Shown here in pieces: positions 35,901 to 43,524 of a stretch of 64,000 nucleotides of DNA. The notes under the pieces are model-generated. The model was not told the DNA's origin and ran no database searches. It saw only the letters and a list, made by a program, of their open reading frames with translations. The translations under genes were made by a program, and so were the position numbers. Each line of letters opens with the position of its first letter. Within the stretch, counting starts at the first letter, position 1. The DNA comes from Pseudoduganella umbonata (GTDB lineage: Bacteria > Pseudomonadota > Gammaproteobacteria > Burkholderiales > Burkholderiaceae_D), in assembly GCF_014192225.1 (NCBI RefSeq), contig NZ_JACHXS010000002.1:186001-250000 (forward strand). The letters are read 5' to 3'.

Positions 35901-37130
35901 ATGGAGCTGAACGACAAACTCGAAATCCTGGCCGATGCGGCGAAGTACGATGCTTCCTGCGCCAGCAGCGGTGCGCCGAAGCGTTCGTCCGAGGGCAAGG
36001 ATGGCCTGGGGGCCACCAACGGCATGGGGATCTGCCACAGCTATACGCCGGATGGCCGCTGCGTGTCGCTGCTGAAGATCCTGCTGACGAATTTCTGCGT
36101 CTACGATTGCCAGTACTGCGTGAACCGGCGGACGTCGAACGTGCCGCGCGCCCGCTTCACCGTGCAGGAAGTGGTGAAACTGACCGTCGACTTTTACCTG
36201 CGCAACTACATCGATGGCCTGTTCCTCAGCTCCGGCATCATCCAGTCCGCCGACTACACGATGGAGCAATTGGTCGCCGTCGCGCGCGAATTGCGCGAAG
36301 TGCACCAGTTCCGCGGCTACATCCACCTCAAGACGATTCCCGATGCCGACCCCGCGCTGATCGAAGCGGCCGGCCGCTATGCCGACCGGCTGTCCGTCAA
36401 CATCGAATTGCCTACGCAGGACAGCGTGCAGAAACTCGCGCCGGAAAAGAACGTCCACACGATCAAGCTGGCGATGGGCAATATCCGCCTGAAGCTGGAC
36501 GAGAAGGAAGCCGAGCCCAGGGCGCCAAAATTCGCACCGGCAGGGCAGAGCACGCAGATGATCGTGGGCGCCGATGCCAGCGACGATGCGCGCATCCTCA
36601 CCACCGCGGAAACGCTGTACGGCAGTTACAAGCTGAAGCGCGTCTACTACAGCGCCTTCAGCCCGATCCCGGAAAGCCCGAAGAGCGTGCCGCTGGCGCC
36701 GCCGCCGCTGCTGCGCGAGCACCGGCTGTACCAGGCGGACTTCCTGTTGCGCAGCTACGGTTTCCAGGCCAGGGAACTGCTGCCCGCATCGGGCAACCTG
36801 TCGCTCGACATCGACCCGAAGCTGGCCTGGGCGCTGGCGCACCGTGAACACTTCCCGATGGACCTGAACCGCGCCGAGCCGCAGATGATCGCGCGCATTC
36901 CCGGCATCGGCATCCGCAACGCGCAGCGCATCGTCGAGCTGCGCCGCATGCGCCAGGTGCGCTGGGCCGATCTCACCCGCCTGCGCTGCAGCATGAAGAA
37001 GGTGGCGCCGTTCATCGTCACCGCCGACTACCGGCCGGCACGCGACACCACGTCGTCCGACACACTGCGCCGCGCCATGGCCGACGTGCCGCAGCAAATG
37101 GCCCTGTTCCCCGAACTACAGGCTGCATGA
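35901..37130 (+). CDS. putative DNA modification/repair radical SAM protein (UDG-linked)
   Basis: A 409-residue radical-SAM protein. The 4Fe-4S/SAM motif is CVYDCQYC (C-x3-C-x2-C) in LLTNFCVYDCQYCVNRR; SSGIIQSADYTMEQ and YIHLKTIPDADP follow, and a C-terminal helix-hairpin-helix stretch (MIARIPGIGIRNAQRIVELR) suggests DNA binding. This is the conserved family that accompanies UdgX-like uracil-DNA glycosylases (family knowledge); its reaction is not established. The start is MELNDKLEILADAAKYD; a GTG at 35892 is possible. Its stop overlaps the next ATG (ATGA), and the LexA box just upstream makes both genes SOS-inducible. Confidence 0.9.
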   Translation: MELNDKLEILADAAKYDASCASSGAPKRSSEGKDGLGATNGMGICHSYTPDGRCVSLLKILLTNFCVYDCQYCVNRRTSNVPRARFTVQEVVKLTVDFYLRNYIDGLFLSSGIIQSADYTMEQLVAVARELREVHQFRGYIHLKTIPDADPALIEAAGRYADRLSVNIELPTQDSVQKLAPEKNVHTIKLAMGNIRLKLDEKEAEPRAPKFAPAGQSTQMIVGADASDDARILTTAETLYGSYKLKRVYYSAFSPIPESPKSVPLAPPPLLREHRLYQADFLLRSYGFQARELLPASGNLSLDIDPKLAWALAHREHFPMDLNRAEPQMIARIPGIGIRNAQRIVELRRMRQVRWADLTRLRCSMKKVAPFIVTADYRPARDTTSSDTLRRAMADVPQQMALFPELQAA

Positions 37131-38839
37131 CAGCCGACGTCGTGGCGCTGGCATTGTCCGGCCAGCCCGTCGTCGTTACCACGTTCGACGAATGGCGCGC
37201 CGCCGCGCGGGCTTTGATCGTGCGCCGCGTTCCGCCCGAATACGTACAATGGGTCTGGCAGGAAGGCGGCGGAGACCTGCTGAGTGCAATGCCTCCAATG
37301 GCTGTAGGTATGCTGAATGACTCGGGTAGCAAGGTAGTAGATGAAGTTGAAGTACGCAGCGAAGCAGCAACTGAAGTAGCAAGTGAAGCAGCAACTGTAG
37401 TAGCAAGTGAAGCAGCAACTGTAGTAGCAAGTGAAGCAGCAACTGTAGTAGCAGCAACTGAAGCAAGCAGCAAGGCAGTAACCGAGTCGGCAAGTGAATC
37501 AGCAAGTAAGTTGGCCAGTGAGGAAACTCATAACCCCGATGAACGATCGGACCCGCCGCCCACGAACTCTTCACCAGGCGCGCAGCCGCGTATCTCCCGC
37601 AAGCTGATGGAGATGCTGCAAGGCGCCGCCTGCTATCGCGCCCACGACCGCTGGGCCTTCCTGTACCGCGTGCTGTGGCGCTGGAACGATGGCGAACACG
37701 AGGTCATATCGATGGCGGATGAAGACGGCGCGCGCCTCCACCACATGGTGCGGTCGGTGCGGCACGAAGAACACGACATGCATGCCTACCTGCGCTTTCG
37801 CGAGCGTCCCGAAGAGGCGGGCGCGCCGCGCTTCGTTGCGTGGTTCGAGCCGGCACATGACGTATTGCCGCAAGTCGCGCAGCACTTCGCAAAGCGCATG
37901 GGCAAGACCAGCTGGATGATCGCCACGCCCGAAGCCACCGTGCTGTGGGACGGTGCCACGCTGCACACCGGCGAGGCGCTGGCACGCAGCGCGGCGGACT
38001 TCGACGATGCCGGCGAAGCGCTGTGGCTCACCTACTATCGCAGCATCTTCAATCCCGCCCGCCTCAACGCGGACATCATGCACGGCCATATCCGGCAGCG
38101 GTTCTGGAAGAACCTGCCGGAAGCGGCCGTGGTGCCGCACATGGTCACGCAGGCCGCGGCTGGTGCCCGCAAGGTGGGGCAGCTCGATACCGTCGGCAAG
38201 CGCGGCGGCACCACGATCCCCATCGCCCCCGACAAGGCCGCGCCCGAGCGCCAGCAACCCAGTTCGCTGGACGAATGCCGCCGCTGCGACCTGTGGCAGA
38301 ACGCTACGCAGGCGGTGGCGGGGCAGGGCGCGCGCCGCGCAAAAATCATGCTGGTGGGCGAGCAGCCGGGCGACCAGGAAGACCTGGCCGGCAAGCCCTT
38401 CGTCGGCCCGGCCGGCGATCTGCTGGACAAGGCGATGGATGCAGCGGGCCTGGACCGCCGCACCGTGTATGTCACCAACGCCGTCAAGCACTTCAAGTGG
38501 GAGCCGCGCGGCAAGCGGCGCCTGCACAAGACGCCCGCGCAGAAGGAAGTGATGGCCTGCCACTACTGGCTCGAGGCGGAACTGGAAACGGTCGCGCCGC
38601 AGGTGCTGGTGGCGCTGGGCAGCACCGCATTGAAGTCGATCCTGCAGACCGGCAGCGTAACGATGAAGGACTACATGGGCGCGCCGTTCGAGCACGAAGG
38701 GCGCTGGGTCGTCGTCACCTACCATCCGGCCTATGCGCTGCGGGTGCCCGACCGGGAATCGCGGCAGGCGGCGTTCGCGGCGATCGTCGAGGCGCTGAAA
38801 ACGGCGCAGCAGATCGCGGGCGGCGCGTCCCAGGGCTGA
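37127..38839 (+). CDS. UdgX-type uracil-DNA glycosylase fused to an N-terminal DUF4130-like DNA-metabolism domain
   Basis: A 570-residue fusion. Residues ~1-330 resemble the DUF4130-type 'DNA metabolism' protein that usually partners the radical-SAM protein, interrupted by a low-complexity ASEAATVV linker (residues ~75-130). Residues ~370-565 are a family 4/UdgX glycosylase: CxxC in ECRRCDLW, GEQPGDQEDLAGKPFVGPAG, and GKRRLHKTP, where the loop histidine H467 corresponds to the residue that in UdgX forms a covalent bond with the abasic deoxyribose after uracil release. A second histidine motif is TYHPAYALR. It is co-transcribed with the radical-SAM gene under LexA control. Confidence 0.88.
   Translation: MTADVVALALSGQPVVVTTFDEWRAAARALIVRRVPPEYVQWVWQEGGGDLLSAMPPMAVGMLNDSGSKVVDEVEVRSEAATEVASEAATVVASEAATVVASEAATVVAATEASSKAVTESASESASKLASEETHNPDERSDPPPTNSSPGAQPRISRKLMEMLQGAACYRAHDRWAFLYRVLWRWNDGEHEVISMADEDGARLHHMVRSVRHEEHDMHAYLRFRERPEEAGAPRFVAWFEPAHDVLPQVAQHFAKRMGKTSWMIATPEATVLWDGATLHTGEALARSAADFDDAGEALWLTYYRSIFNPARLNADIMHGHIRQRFWKNLPEAAVVPHMVTQAAAGARKVGQLDTVGKRGGTTIPIAPDKAAPERQQPSSLDECRRCDLWQNATQAVAGQGARRAKIMLVGEQPGDQEDLAGKPFVGPAGDLLDKAMDAAGLDRRTVYVTNAVKHFKWEPRGKRRLHKTPAQKEVMACHYWLEAELETVAPQVLVALGSTALKSILQTGSVTMKDYMGAPFEHEGRWVVVTYHPAYALRVPDRESRQAAFAAIVEALKTAQQIAGGASQG
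37361..37456 (+). repeat. 24-bp in-frame tandem repeat in the UdgX fusion gene
   Basis: Four 24-bp units starting GAAGCAGCAACTG at 37361, 37385, 37409 and 37433 encode EAATVVAS-type octapeptides in an interdomain linker. The reading frame is kept, and codon use (GTA, GCA, AGT) differs sharply from the GC-rich surroundings. Confidence 0.9.
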
Positions 38840-38981
38840 TAAAAACCGCATATCGATATCAAAAAGCATTCGTTTTCATCATGATGCGTGCGGCATAGAC
38901 TGGTTTCACTCGTCTGGTGCCGTGGCCGTGGAAAGCGCGGTGCCGGGCGAGCTTCCGACCCCGTCAGCTGGAGCGCATCAC

Positions 38982-39908
38982 ATGTCCGCAGTATTGAGCG
39001 AAGCCGTACCGAGTGCCGCAGTGAATGTCGAAACAGCGGTGGAAACATCGCTCAGAACAGCGCTGCACATTCGCCCGTTCGAGGGTCCCCTTGGCGCTGA
39101 AGTAATTGGCCTCGACCTGGCGCGGCCGCTCTCCCGCAAGGATCTGCTGCAGTTGCATGCCGCCCACCTGGAGCACCACGTACTGGTGTTCCGGGACCAG
39201 CGCATCACGCCGCAGCAGCAGGTGAATTTTTCCCGCCTGTTTGGTCCCTTGCAAATCCATGTGCTGAGAAATTTCCAGCTGGCGGGGTATCCGGAAGTCC
39301 TCGTCGTATCGAATATCGTTGAAGACGGCCAGCCGGTCGGCCTGGGCGACGCCGGCCATTTCTGGCACTCCGACCTGTCGTACAAGGAAAAGCCCAGCCT
39401 GGGATCGATGCTGCACGCCCAGGAACTGCCGGCCGAAGGAGGCGACACGCTGTTCGCCAACATGCACCTTGCCTACGACACGCTGCCCGAAGCGGTGAAG
39501 CGGCAGATCCGCCACGCCAGGGCCGAGCACAGCTACCTGAAGCAGTATGCCGAACTGCAGCGCCGCAGCCCGTGGCGCCCGAACCTGACGCAGGCGCAGA
39601 TCGACGAAGTACAACCCGTCGTGCACCCGGTGGTGCGCACGCATCCTGAAACGGGGCGGCAGGCGCTGTTCGTCAGCGAGCATTTCACCACCCGCATCGT
39701 CGGCATTCCGGAAGACGAAAGTACCGCCCTGCTGAAGGAACTGTTCGAGCACAGCGTGAAGCCGCGGCACGTGTACCGCCACCGCTGGCAGCCGCACGAC
39801 ATGGTGTTCTGGGATAACCGCTCGCTGATGCACCTGGCCGCCGGCTGTCCGGCCGACCAGCGCCGCAAGCTGTACCGCACCACGATCGAAGGCGACGTGC
39901 CTTACTGA
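38982..39908 (+). CDS. TauD/TfdA-family 2-oxoglutarate-dependent dioxygenase
   Basis: A 308-residue Fe(II)/2-oxoglutarate oxygenase. Iron ligands are H129 and D131 in HFWHSDLSY and H284 in NRSLMHLAAG; R299 (KLYRTT) would hold 2-oxoglutarate. The ATG has GGAG 8 nt before it; the longer frame from 38922 lacks support. TauD releases sulfite from taurine under sulfur limitation, and related enzymes act on other sulfonates or aromatics. The ABC transporter of sulfonate type directly downstream favours a sulfonate, but the substrate is not certain. Confidence 0.88.
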   Translation: MSAVLSEAVPSAAVNVETAVETSLRTALHIRPFEGPLGAEVIGLDLARPLSRKDLLQLHAAHLEHHVLVFRDQRITPQQQVNFSRLFGPLQIHVLRNFQLAGYPEVLVVSNIVEDGQPVGLGDAGHFWHSDLSYKEKPSLGSMLHAQELPAEGGDTLFANMHLAYDTLPEAVKRQIRHARAEHSYLKQYAELQRRSPWRPNLTQAQIDEVQPVVHPVVRTHPETGRQALFVSEHFTTRIVGIPEDESTALLKELFEHSVKPRHVYRHRWQPHDMVFWDNRSLMHLAAGCPADQRRKLYRTTIEGDVPY

Positions 39909-39962
39909 TCCCGCTCCGATAACCGACGCAGTACCGCCGTCCGGAAATGTTGCAAAAAAACT

Positions 39963-40016
39963 GGTGCCTGTCACCGGTTTTCCTGCAACGTTTCCCGAAA
40001 ACCGGTCACAGGCACC
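39963..40016. repeat. palindromic intergenic element D
   Basis: GGTGCCTGTCACCGGTTTT (39963-39981) and its inverted copy (39998-40016) differ at one base. A second pair, GAAATGTTGCA / TGCAACGTTTC, partly surrounds and interleaves it. It separates the dioxygenase from the ABC transporter genes. 15 of 19 bases match element A's core. Confidence 0.8.
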
Positions 40017-40035
40017 TATTTAACTGGAACATTCC

Positions 40036-41031
40036 ATGAAAGCATTTCGCATCGCAGCCGGCGCCCTGGCGCTGGTACTGGCCGCCGGCGCCCAGGCCGA
40101 AGGCACCATCCGCATCGCCGAGCAGTTCGGCGTCACGTACCTGCTGCTGAATATCGCGCAGGAACAGAAACTCATCGAGAAATACGGCAAGCAGAACGGT
40201 GTCGACGTTGCTGTCGAGTGGAAGAAACTGTCCGGTGGCGCGGCGATCAACGATGCGCTGCTGTCGGGCAGCATCGACATCGCCGGTGCCGGCGTCGGCC
40301 CGCTCGTCACGGTCTGGGACCGTACCAGGGGGCGCCAGAACGTGAAGGGCGTGGCGGCGCTGGGCAGCTTCCCTTACTACCTCGTCAGCAACAATCCAAA
40401 GATCAAGTCGATCGCCGATTTCACCGACAAGGATCGCATCGCGCTGCCGGCGGTGACGGTATCGGTGCAGTCGCGCATCCTGCAGATGGCCGTGGCGAAG
40501 CAGTGGGGCGACAAGGAATTCGCGCGCCTCGACAAGCTCACCCAGTCCCTGCCGCATCCCGACGCCGCCAGCGCCATCATTGCCGGCGGCACCGAGATCA
40601 CGGGCCACTTCGGCACGCCGCCATTCCAGGAACAGGAGCTGGCGCAGAATCCGAACGCGCGCGTGGTGCTCAATTCGTATGAAGTGCAGGGCGGCCCGTC
40701 GTCGTCGACGGTGCTGTACGCCACGGACAAGTATCGCAAGGAGAACCCGAAGACTTACCGCGCCTTCGTGCAGGCGCTGGCCGAGGCGGCCGACTATGCG
40801 TCGAAGAACCCGGAAGGCGCGGCCGACATTTATTTGAAGGTCAACAAAAGCAAGGTGGATCGCAACCTGCTGCTGAAGATTTTCAAGTCGCCGGAAGTGC
40901 AGTTCAAGATCGCACCGCAAAACACGCTGACGCTGGCGCAGTTCATGCACCGCGTGGGCGCCGTGAAGACCAGGCCGGCCAGCTGGCGCGATTACTTCTT
41001 CGAAGACCCGTTGATCGGGCAGGGGAGCTGA
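40036..41031 (+). CDS. ABC transporter substrate-binding protein (SsuA/TauA/NMT1 type)
   Basis: A 331-residue periplasmic protein with a signal peptide (IAAGALALVLAAGAQA) and the family opening GTIRIAEQFGVTYLLLNIAQEQKLIEKYG. DALLSGSIDIAGAGVGP and the SIADFTDKDRIALPAVTVSVQSRILQMA hinge region fit the NMT1/SsuA group, which carry sulfonates, nitrate, thiamine precursors or taurine. It is first of a tight three-gene unit (1-nt gap to the ATPase). With the dioxygenase upstream, a sulfonate is the best guess. Confidence 0.88.
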   Translation: MKAFRIAAGALALVLAAGAQAEGTIRIAEQFGVTYLLLNIAQEQKLIEKYGKQNGVDVAVEWKKLSGGAAINDALLSGSIDIAGAGVGPLVTVWDRTRGRQNVKGVAALGSFPYYLVSNNPKIKSIADFTDKDRIALPAVTVSVQSRILQMAVAKQWGDKEFARLDKLTQSLPHPDAASAIIAGGTEITGHFGTPPFQEQELAQNPNARVVLNSYEVQGGPSSSTVLYATDKYRKENPKTYRAFVQALAEAADYASKNPEGAADIYLKVNKSKVDRNLLLKIFKSPEVQFKIAPQNTLTLAQFMHRVGAVKTRPASWRDYFFEDPLIGQGS

Positions 41032-41032
41032 C

Positions 41033-41869
41033 ATGGCGCCGCTGCAGGTCGTCCGCCCGCCATCGCCCGCCGGGGCACTGTTGAGCGCCCGCGGCGTGAC
41101 GCTCGAATACCGCAGCGGCGGCAATGCCGTGCGCGCCACGCAGGACGTCGACTTCGACGTCTTCGGCGGCGATCGCTTCGTGCTGCTGGGCCCCTCCGGC
41201 TGCGGCAAGTCGTCGCTGCTCAAGGCTGTCGGCGGCTTCATTGCGCCGGCAGCCGGCACGATCACGCTGGGCGGCAAGCCGATCGTGCGACCGGGTCCTG
41301 ACCGCATCTGCGTGTTCCAGGAATTCGACCAGCTGCCGCCGTGGAAGACGGTGCTGGAAAACGTCACGTTCCCGCTGCTGGCCTCGAAAAGCTGCGGGCG
41401 CGCCGAAGCGAAGGAACGGGCGCGGCACTGGATCGCCCGCGTGGGACTGGAACGCTTCGAGAACGCCTATCCGCACACGCTGTCCGGCGGCATGAAGCAG
41501 CGCGTGGCGATCGCCCGCGCGCTGGCGATGCAGCCGGCGGTGCTGCTGATGGACGAGCCGTTCGCCGCGCTCGACGCGCTGACACGGCGCACCATGCAGG
41601 AAGAACTGACGAAGCTATGGGAGGAGTCGCCGTTTACGCTGCTGTTCGTCACGCACTCGATCGAGGAAGCGCTGGTGGTCGGCAACCGCATCCTGCTGCT
41701 GTCGCCCCATCCGGGCCGCGTGCGCGCGGAGCTGAACAGCCACCAGTTCGGCCTGCACAGTGGCGGAAGCGCCGAGTTTCAGCAGGCCGCGCAGCGCATC
41801 CACCACCTGCTGTTCGGTGAAGCGCCGGAGGTCCGCCCCGCGGACGAGCAGGAAAGGATCGCCCTGTGA
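41033..41869 (+). CDS. ABC transporter ATP-binding protein (SsuB/TauB type)
   Basis: A 278-residue ATPase. Walker A LLGPSGCGKSSLLKAVGGF, Q loop VFQEFDQLPPWKTVLENV, signature LSGGMKQRVAIARALAM, Walker B AVLLMDEPFAALDALTR and the switch H in FVTHSIEEALVV are intact. These motifs match the nitrate/sulfonate/taurine importer subfamily. Its stop overlaps the GTG start of the permease. Confidence 0.95.
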   Translation: MAPLQVVRPPSPAGALLSARGVTLEYRSGGNAVRATQDVDFDVFGGDRFVLLGPSGCGKSSLLKAVGGFIAPAAGTITLGGKPIVRPGPDRICVFQEFDQLPPWKTVLENVTFPLLASKSCGRAEAKERARHWIARVGLERFENAYPHTLSGGMKQRVAIARALAMQPAVLLMDEPFAALDALTRRTMQEELTKLWEESPFTLLFVTHSIEEALVVGNRILLLSPHPGRVRAELNSHQFGLHSGGSAEFQQAAQRIHHLLFGEAPEVRPADEQERIAL

Positions 41870-42741
41870 GCGCGCTGGAACCGCCGATCCGCCAGGAATT
41901 CCAGTACGACCTGGCGCCCGCCGCGCCGGCATCGCTGCAACGGCGCCTGCCGGCCGCGCAGCGCCTGTGGCAGCAGGGCTGGCTGCGCAAGACGGTGCTG
42001 CTGGCCGTGCTGGCGCTGCTGTGGGAGCTGGCCGCGCGCTGGCAGGACAACGACCTGCTGCTGCCGACCTTCCTGCAGACGGCGCGCGCCTTCGCCGATG
42101 GCATCGCCAGCGGCGAACTGCTCGAGAAGGTCGAGGTGTCGCTGGCCGTGCTGGTGCAGGGCTATGCCGCCGGCATCGCGCTGGCATTCGTGCTGACGGC
42201 GCTGGCCGTCTCCACGCGGCTGGGCCGCGACCTGCTGGAAACGCTGGTCGCCATGTTCAACCCGCTGCCGGCCATCGCCCTGCTGCCGCTGGCCATGCTG
42301 TGGCTGGGGCTCGGCAATGCCAGCCTGGTATTTGTCATCGTCCACGCCGTGCTGTGGCCCCTCGCGCTGGGCACCTATGCCGGCTTCCAGTCCGTGCCGG
42401 CCACGCTGCGGATGGCGGGCCGCAACTATGGCCTGCGCGGGTTGCCGTTCGTCGTGCAGATCCTGGTGCCCGCCGCGCTGCCGGCCATCGTCTCCGGGCT
42501 GAAGATCGGCTGGGCCTTTGCATGGCGCACGCTGATCGCCGCGGAACTGGTGTTCGGCGCCTCGTCCGGCAAGGGCGGCCTGGGCTGGTACATCTTCCAG
42601 AACCGTAACGAGCTGTATACCGACAAGGTCTTCGCCGGGCTCGCCGCCGTGATCCTCATCGGACTGGCCGTCGAACACCTGCTGTTTGCCGCGCTGGAGC
42701 GCACCACCGTGCAACGCTGGGGCATGCGTTCCAACGGTTGA
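41866..42741 (+). CDS. ABC transporter permease (SsuC/TauC type)
   Basis: A 291-residue inner-membrane protein starting at GTG inside the ATPase stop (GTGA). About six membrane helices are seen, with the EAA-type coupling loop around AGRNYGLRGLPFVVQILVPAALPAIVSGLKIGWAFAWR and the family signature GKGGLGWYIFQNRNELYTDKVF. It completes the sulfonate-type importer. The last five codons (GCGTTCCAACGGTTGAG including the stop) are duplicated 59 nt downstream within repeat element E. Confidence 0.93.
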   Translation: MSALEPPIRQEFQYDLAPAAPASLQRRLPAAQRLWQQGWLRKTVLLAVLALLWELAARWQDNDLLLPTFLQTARAFADGIASGELLEKVEVSLAVLVQGYAAGIALAFVLTALAVSTRLGRDLLETLVAMFNPLPAIALLPLAMLWLGLGNASLVFVIVHAVLWPLALGTYAGFQSVPATLRMAGRNYGLRGLPFVVQILVPAALPAIVSGLKIGWAFAWRTLIAAELVFGASSGKGGLGWYIFQNRNELYTDKVFAGLAAVILIGLAVEHLLFAALERTTVQRWGMRSNG

Positions 42742-42833
42742 GCCTGTGTCCCGGTGCCAGGCACGAGGACACGAACTGGAGCGCGCGTTCCAACGGTTGA
42801 GCCCGTGTCCCGGTGCCAGGCACGAGGACACGG
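42726..42833. repeat. palindromic intergenic element E (59-bp direct repeat)
   Basis: Copies at 42726-42784 and from 42785 share about 48 bases with one mismatch. Each has GTGTCC and GGACAC arms around GGTGCCAGGCAC. Unlike elements A-D the copies are in direct orientation. The first copy contains the permease C-terminal codons, so the duplication captured the gene end. Confidence 0.85.
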
Positions 42834-42867
42834 ACTCAGGCATGGCAGGCAGGTTCGTTCACCACTC

Positions 42868-42883
42868 TGGCACAATTATTGCT
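42868..42883 (+). promoter_or_regulatory. sigma54 promoter of nasT
   Basis: TGGCACAATTATTGCT matches the sigma54 consensus (TGGCAC-N5-TTGCW) in full. The predicted start is about 12 nt after the GC, near 42894, only about 2 nt before the nasT ATG at 42896. Confidence 0.75.
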
Positions 42884-42895
42884 CTGCAATAGGGC

Positions 42896-43495
42896 ATGAG
42901 CCGCCATCTCCGCATCGTTTTAGTTCACCCTCCGCACGAAAGTGACGCTTCGCTGCGCGCCACTGCGCTGCATGCCGGCCTGATCGAGGCTGGTTACGAG
43001 CTGGTGGCGTCGCTGCCGGCCGACTTTCATTTGCCGGAAGAGATCGCCCGCCTGCAGCCGGACATGATCATCGTCGACGCCGAATCGGATGCGCGCGACG
43101 TGCTCGAACATATCGTCGTGGCCACCCGCGACGAGCGCCGCCCGATCGTCATGTTTACCGAGGACGACAACCAGTCGTCGATGGATGCGGCGATCGATGC
43201 CGGTGTGTCGGCCTATATCGTGGCAGGGCTGAAGCCGGAGCGCATCAAGCCGGTGCTTTCCGTCGCCCTGGCGCGCTTCCGCAAGGAGCAGAAGCTGCTC
43301 GACGAACTGCAGGACACCAAGCTCAAGCTGGCCGAGCGCAAGGTGGTCGACCGCGCCAAGGGGCTGCTGATGAGCCGCCATGGCATGACGGAGGACCAAG
43401 CCTACCAGCGCCTGCGGACGATGGCGATGAACAAGAAACTGAAGCTGGCCGAGATCGCCCAGCGGATACTGGACGTGGAGGACTTGCTGGGTTGA
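42896..43495 (+). CDS. nasT: ANTAR-domain nitrate-responsive antiterminator NasT
   Basis: A 199-residue regulator. Residues ~5-125 are a receiver-like domain (IVLVHPPHES, DMIIVDAES, IVMFTEDDNQSSMDAAIDAGVSAYIVAGL). A coiled linker leads to the C-terminal ANTAR RNA-binding domain (LKLAERKVVDRAKGLLMSRHGMTEDQAYQRLRTMAMNKKLKLAEIAQRIL). NasT is held inactive by NasS and, when nitrate releases it, binds leader RNA hairpins to prevent termination. Matching hairpins are present at 44834-44905. nasS follows 29 nt later. The start ATG has almost no leader if the sigma54 promoter is used. Confidence 0.95.
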   Translation: MSRHLRIVLVHPPHESDASLRATALHAGLIEAGYELVASLPADFHLPEEIARLQPDMIIVDAESDARDVLEHIVVATRDERRPIVMFTEDDNQSSMDAAIDAGVSAYIVAGLKPERIKPVLSVALARFRKEQKLLDELQDTKLKLAERKVVDRAKGLLMSRHGMTEDQAYQRLRTMAMNKKLKLAEIAQRILDVEDLLG

Positions 43496-43524
43496 GCGCA
43501 CCGCGCAGCCCCGCCGGAGTAGTC

